Below, in pieces: positions 4,662 through 5,260 of a DNA stretch of 5,260 bases. Under the pieces are notes generated by a model. That model saw only the letters and a list, made by a program, of their open reading frames with translations. It had not been told where the DNA came from and ran no database searches. How positions within the stretch are numbered: the stretch's first letter is position 1; each line of letters starts with the position of its first letter. A program made the translations under genes and the position numbers. The stretch is from Natrialbaceae archaeon B1-Br10_E2g27 (GTDB taxonomy: Archaea; Halobacteriota; Halobacteria; Halobacteriales; Natrialbaceae), in NCBI GenBank assembly GCA_001563885.1, contig LKMM01000192.1, positions 1 to 5,260 on the forward strand, written 5' to 3'.

Positions 4662-5260
4662 ATGCCAGTTGAGACGGTAAACGGAACGCACCTGTACTAC
4701 GAGGAAGATGGAGACGGTGTCCCGATTGTCTTTCTCCACGGCGTGTTGATGGGAAGTCGATTCTTCGTCGAACAACAAGCAGGGCTGTCAGCGGAGTACC
4801 AACCCATCGTCCTCGATTTTCGCGGCCACGGTCGATCAGCGAAACCGGACACCGGCCACACGCTTCCGACCTACGCCACCGACCTCGAGGCGTTTCTCGA
4901 GAGTCGAGGGCTAGAAGACATCGTGCTCGTCGGCTGGTCGATGGGGTCGTTGGTCGCCTGGGAGTACATCGATCAGTTTGGCACCGATCGGCTCCGTGGG
5001 TTCGTGTCCGTCGAGCAACAACCGTTAGACCTCGAGCAACAAGGATACGAACACGGTGTGTTCGATTTCGACGAACTGGTCGATCTGATGGAACTTGCAC
5101 AAACGGACCACCACGAACTGGGAACGGTGCTGATCGACCAGATGTTCGCTGCGGACCCAGCCCCCGACGTGCGACGACTCGTGTTCGACGAAATCGCCCG
5201 TGTGCCACCGGCGATCAAGAGTGCAATCTTCTTCGATCAGTCGGTCCGGGACTACCGAGA
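4662..5260 (+). CDS. Alpha/beta hydrolase, 5' part (runs off window)
   Basis: The frame starts at ATG 4662 and is open to the window end, giving 199 residues of a protein whose family is usually about 260-290 long. It shows the alpha/beta hydrolase layout: strand PIVFLHG (21-27) with the oxyanion-hole HG, LDFRGHGRS (51-59), and the nucleophile elbow VGWSMGS (90-96) with the likely catalytic S93. VSVEQQP (115-121) follows in the next strand, then a cap region rich in Asp/Glu. The catalytic acid and histidine should lie past the window edge. The N-terminus VETVNGTHLYYEEDGDG matches the typical opening of the non-haem chloroperoxidase, lactonase and esterase-like group, but the substrate cannot be assigned. 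No Shine-Dalgarno sequence precedes the ATG, suggesting a leaderless message or use of the upstream TATA-like element. It is divergent from the small membrane protein gene and separate from the importer operon. Confidence 0.9.
   Translation, partial: MPVETVNGTHLYYEEDGDGVPIVFLHGVLMGSRFFVEQQAGLSAEYQPIVLDFRGHGRSAKPDTGHTLPTYATDLEAFLESRGLEDIVLVGWSMGSLVAWEYIDQFGTDRLRGFVSVEQQPLDLEQQGYEHGVFDFDELVDLMELAQTDHHELGTVLIDQMFAADPAPDVRRLVFDEIARVPPAIKSAIFFDQSVRDYR

Noticed and set aside
4378..5208. 276-codon minus-strand open frame opposite the hydrolase
   Set aside because: It is extremely Arg-rich, runs through the IS right end and the antisense of a motif-complete alpha/beta hydrolase, and has no domain.

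Overview
The window looks like haloarchaeal chromosome or megaplasmid DNA. It is GC-rich, its predicted proteins are strongly acidic (Asp/Glu-rich, Lys-poor), the Leu-Glu codon pair CTC-GAG recurs, one exported protein has a Tat twin-arginine plus lipobox leader, and intergenic stretches carry A/T-rich TATA-like boxes close to start codons. A member of the Natrialba/Natrinema-type haloarchaea would fit, but genus is a guess.

Positions 1-258 are a leader region with several TATA-like boxes, a near-perfect hairpin and a possible 32-codon ORF. Positions 259-4103 hold a tightly packed four-gene plus-strand operon for an ABC importer of the nitrate/sulfonate/taurine/pyrimidine-precursor class (NMT1/SsuA/NrtA-like). 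Its genes are a solute-binding-fold protein with no export signal (259-1167), the ATPase (1171-2073), a Tat-exported lipoprotein solute-binding protein (2063-3361) and a six-helix permease (3333-4103). Gaps of 3 bases and overlaps of 11 and 29 bases imply one transcript with coupled translation. The lipoprotein should capture the solute outside, the permease should move it, and the ATPase should power the cycle. The signal-less first protein is the puzzle: it has the same general fold type but should stay in the cytoplasm, so it may be a sensor, chaperone or enzyme acting on the imported compound. The substrate cannot be read from the sequence.

Positions 4156-4359 on the minus strand encode a 67-residue protein with two membrane helices, convergent with the operon. 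Positions 4360-4661 contain no confident gene. They hold what looks like a solitary right end of an IS200/IS605 (IS1341-type, TnpB) element with its terminal hairpin, an A/T-rich promoter-like tract, a 31-codon ORF or gene remnant, and a dyad that may be an operator. From 4662 to the window edge runs the 5' part of an alpha/beta hydrolase with the LHG, DxRGHG and GWSMG motifs; its catalytic acid and histidine lie beyond the end.

The items most worth a second look are the signal-less binding protein fused into the importer operon and the orphan TnpB-type right end, which could still act as a guide-RNA scaffold or simply be a scar.
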